Part shown: positions 62,586 to 64,000 of the stretch, piece after piece
How positions within the stretch are numbered: position 1 is the first letter of the stretch
Layout of the letters: each line of letters begins with the position of its first letter
From: Marinobacter orientalis
Lineage (GTDB): Bacteria > Pseudomonadota > Gammaproteobacteria > Pseudomonadales > Oleiphilaceae
Assembly: GCF_004792665.1 (NCBI RefSeq)
Contig: NZ_SRZX01000001.1
Coordinates: 1,302,001-1,366,000, forward strand
Direction: 5' to 3'
DNA: 64,000 nucleotides
Program-made: the position numbers and the translations under genes
Notes under the pieces: generated by a model
Databases searched by the model: none
The model's input: only the letters and a program-made list of their open reading frames with translations
What the model was told of the DNA's origin: nothing

Positions 62586-63041
62586 CTAAGCCACGTACAT
62601 CACCAGATTTTCCGCCACACAGGCAGGCTTGTCCTCACCCTGAATCTCCACCGTGGTCCTGTAGGTGGCCAGGGTGCGCCGGTCGTCCACTCTGGTCACA
62701 TCCATCAGTTCCATTTTACTGCGGATAGCCGACCCGGACTTCACTGCGGCGGGGAAGCGTAGCTTGTCTATCCCGTAGTTGATGCTGGCGCTTTTGCCCT
62801 GCACGTTGATCACCTGCTGATTCAACAGAGGAATCAGGGAGGCGGTGAGAAAACCGTGGGCCACAGTACTCTTCCAGGGTGATTCACGCCTTGCCCGTTC
62901 GACATCCAGATGAATCCACTGGTGGTCGCCCGTGGCATCGGCAAAAGCCTGAATCATCTCCTGGGTGACGGTTTTCCATGGACTGTGGCCAATCAAAGAA
63001 CCCTTATGCTTTTCCAGATCGTTCAGCTCAACCGAAAGCAT
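62586..63041 (-). CDS. MaoC-like hotdog hydratase
   Basis: A 151-residue R-specific enoyl-CoA hydratase/dehydratase type protein. The family motif is visible as FADATGDHQWIHLDVERA (about residues 30-47), where the Asp and His are the hydratase pair. GWKTVTQ-like text before it and TVAHGFLTASL after it are typical. It would add water to trans-2-enoyl-CoA. AAGGA ribosome binding site. It is separated from the aldolase gene upstream by the family B repeat, and both are on the minus strand opposite the ligase operon. Confidence 0.88.
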   Translation of the reverse strand: MLSVELNDLEKHKGSLIGHSPWKTVTQEMIQAFADATGDHQWIHLDVERARRESPWKSTVAHGFLTASLIPLLNQQVINVQGKSASINYGIDKLRFPAAVKSGSAIRSKMELMDVTRVDDRRTLATYRTTVEIQGEDKPACVAENLVMYVA

Positions 63042-63085
63042 GCCTGCATCCTTAAATCGAGAGTTGGCAAAGACTTGATGCAGAA

Positions 63086-63195
63086 GCCATGGAAGGACGA
63101 CACCTTTCCGGGACCGTCAAAAACATGGATGTTTTTGTCGAGCGTACAGGGACGTATTCACAGCGTGTCCCGGAAAGGTGTCGTCCTTCCATGGC
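63086..63195. repeat. Family B stem-loop repeat, copy 3
   Basis: Perfect 29-base arms (63086-63114 and 63167-63195; innermost part CACCTTTCCGGGAC) enclose 52 bases. These hold the inner hairpin CAAAAAC-ATGGAT-GTTTTTG and the conserved core GAGCGTACAGGGACG then TATTCACAG. It lies between the MaoC-like and aldolase genes. Confidence 0.87.
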
Positions 63196-63221
63196 GCACC
63201 AGGCACCAGCTTGCGAGAAAG

Positions 63222-63989
63222 TCAGACCGCGTACCCGGGATTCTTGCTATCCAGAAGCCGCACCAGAGCCGGCCAGGTCAAAGCCGCCGCACTACCCAGC
63301 GCCTGAGATTGATCCGCCGTGGTCTGAATGGCCTGCTCCGAGGGCATACAGGTGGGCCCGCAACTCTGGGCCTTGACCTGGATCTCACAAGCCTTCATCA
63401 GGAAATACAGATAGGTGAAGGTCTCCGGAACATCTTTCCCTGCCGTCAGCACACCATGGTTGCGCAACATCATCATCGACTTGTCGCCGAGATCGTTGAT
63501 CAGCCGCTCCCGCTCATCCAGATTCAGGGCCACGCCTTCATAGTCGTGATAGCTCAAATGGTTCAGACACAGCATCGCCGTCTGGCTCAGGGGCAGCAGG
63601 CCATCCCGGTGGGCCGATACCGCCACACCATCGGGTGCGTGCAGGTGCATCACCGCGCCCGCGTCTTCCCGGCCCATGTGCACGGCACTGTGAATGGTAA
63701 AGCCGGCCGGGTTCACACGGCTCAGGCCACCGGATTGCACCACCTCGCCGTCCCGGTCGACCTTCACCAGTGACGACGCGGTGATTTCATGGAACAGCAG
63801 GCCGTAAGGATTGATCAGGAAATGGTGCTCCGGCCCCGGTACCCGCGCGGACAGGTGGGTGAACACCAGGTCGTCCCAGCCGAACAGGGCCACCAGACGA
63901 TAGGCCGCAGCCAGCTCGGTACGCACCTTCCATTCGGCTTTCTTCAGGTCCTGCTGTGCTGACTGGTTGCTGGTCTTTGTCATGGTCAT
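63222..63989 (-). CDS. Class II aldolase/adducin-family protein
   Basis: A 255-residue zinc-dependent class II aldolase domain protein. The metal ligands are visible: the pair of His in AVMHLHAPDG near residue 115 and the His in RNHGVLTAG near 180. FTHLSARVPGPEHHFLINPYG near residue 45 is the family N-terminal signature (given by its start FTHLSARVP and its end FLINPYG). It belongs to the group often annotated as class II aldolase/adducin with unknown substrate rather than L-fuculose-phosphate aldolase. The start is near the window edge: ATG at 63989, or 63983, or GTG at 63995. Any upstream promoter is outside the window. Confidence 0.84.
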   Translation of the reverse strand: MTMTKTSNQSAQQDLKKAEWKVRTELAAAYRLVALFGWDDLVFTHLSARVPGPEHHFLINPYGLLFHEITASSLVKVDRDGEVVQSGGLSRVNPAGFTIHSAVHMGREDAGAVMHLHAPDGVAVSAHRDGLLPLSQTAMLCLNHLSYHDYEGVALNLDERERLINDLGDKSMMMLRNHGVLTAGKDVPETFTYLYFLMKACEIQVKAQSCGPTCMPSEQAIQTTADQSQALGSAAALTWPALVRLLDSKNPGYAV

Positions 63990-64000
63990 TTGCACCGCCC

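Noticed and set aside
63089-63376. Short plus-strand frame starting in the family B repeat; a similar peptide appears near 57989
   Set aside because: The similarity between them (for example MDV and TYS-RVP text) comes from reading through copies of the same stem-loop; there is no protein support.

Overview
The window looks like chromosome from a marine gammaproteobacterium, most likely Marinobacter or a close relative. That placement is inference from gene content (Fur-type TonB system, TRAP transporter, HDOD and c-di-GMP proteins, fatty-acid catabolism) and from even, moderately GC-rich codon use. No rRNA, tRNA, CRISPR array, integrase or transposase is visible.

Layout. 1-2874 is the 3' part of an RND efflux pump gene. 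3394-6524 holds a SprT-like metalloprotease and an exbB-exbD-exbD-tonB operon behind a Fur-box promoter. 6697-14785 holds a membrane diguanylate cyclase, a TSUP exporter, an SLT-domain protein, an amidase, an unknown protein and an HDOD-GAF protein. 14990-17636 is metNIQ, a methionine ABC importer, with a structured repeat between metI and metQ. 17714-22418 is metabolic: peroxiredoxin, AGCS symporter, hydrolase, CBS protein, S-formylglutathione hydrolase.

22431-38785 is the most interesting block. Nine genes on the minus strand (37422 down to 23652) overlap or nearly touch. They encode two soluble histidine kinases, a large membrane PAS histidine kinase, several response regulators, an MglA-type small GTPase, a PilB/GspE-type ATPase with a receiver domain fused at its N-terminus, and a REC-PAS-GGDEF-EAL-REC protein. 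A degenerate HD-GYP gene follows them and a diguanylate cyclase gene is divergent. The gene set suggests a phosphorelay feeding a polarity GTPase, a secretion or pilus motor and c-di-GMP. I know of no description of this exact module.

38791-44508 holds MATE, DMT and NSS transporters and an Aer-like chemoreceptor. 44639-50449 is a non-classical chaperone-usher locus: an orphan FixJ-type regulator, two DUF4402 subunits, a chaperone, and an usher that carries a C-terminal SPOR domain and is interrupted by a +1 frameshift. 51232-54225 is a TRAP transporter with a terminator between dctP and dctQ.

54439-63989 is an acyl-CoA catabolism region: two acyl-CoA ligases, thioesterase, ACAD11-like dehydrogenase, SDR, APH-like kinase, SurE phosphatase, MaoC and a class II aldolase. 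The kinase-dehydrogenase pair suggests hydroxyacyl-CoA degradation through a phosphorylated intermediate.

Five dispersed stem-loop elements of two families lie between genes. Their arm sequences differ from copy to copy but stay self-complementary around conserved cores.
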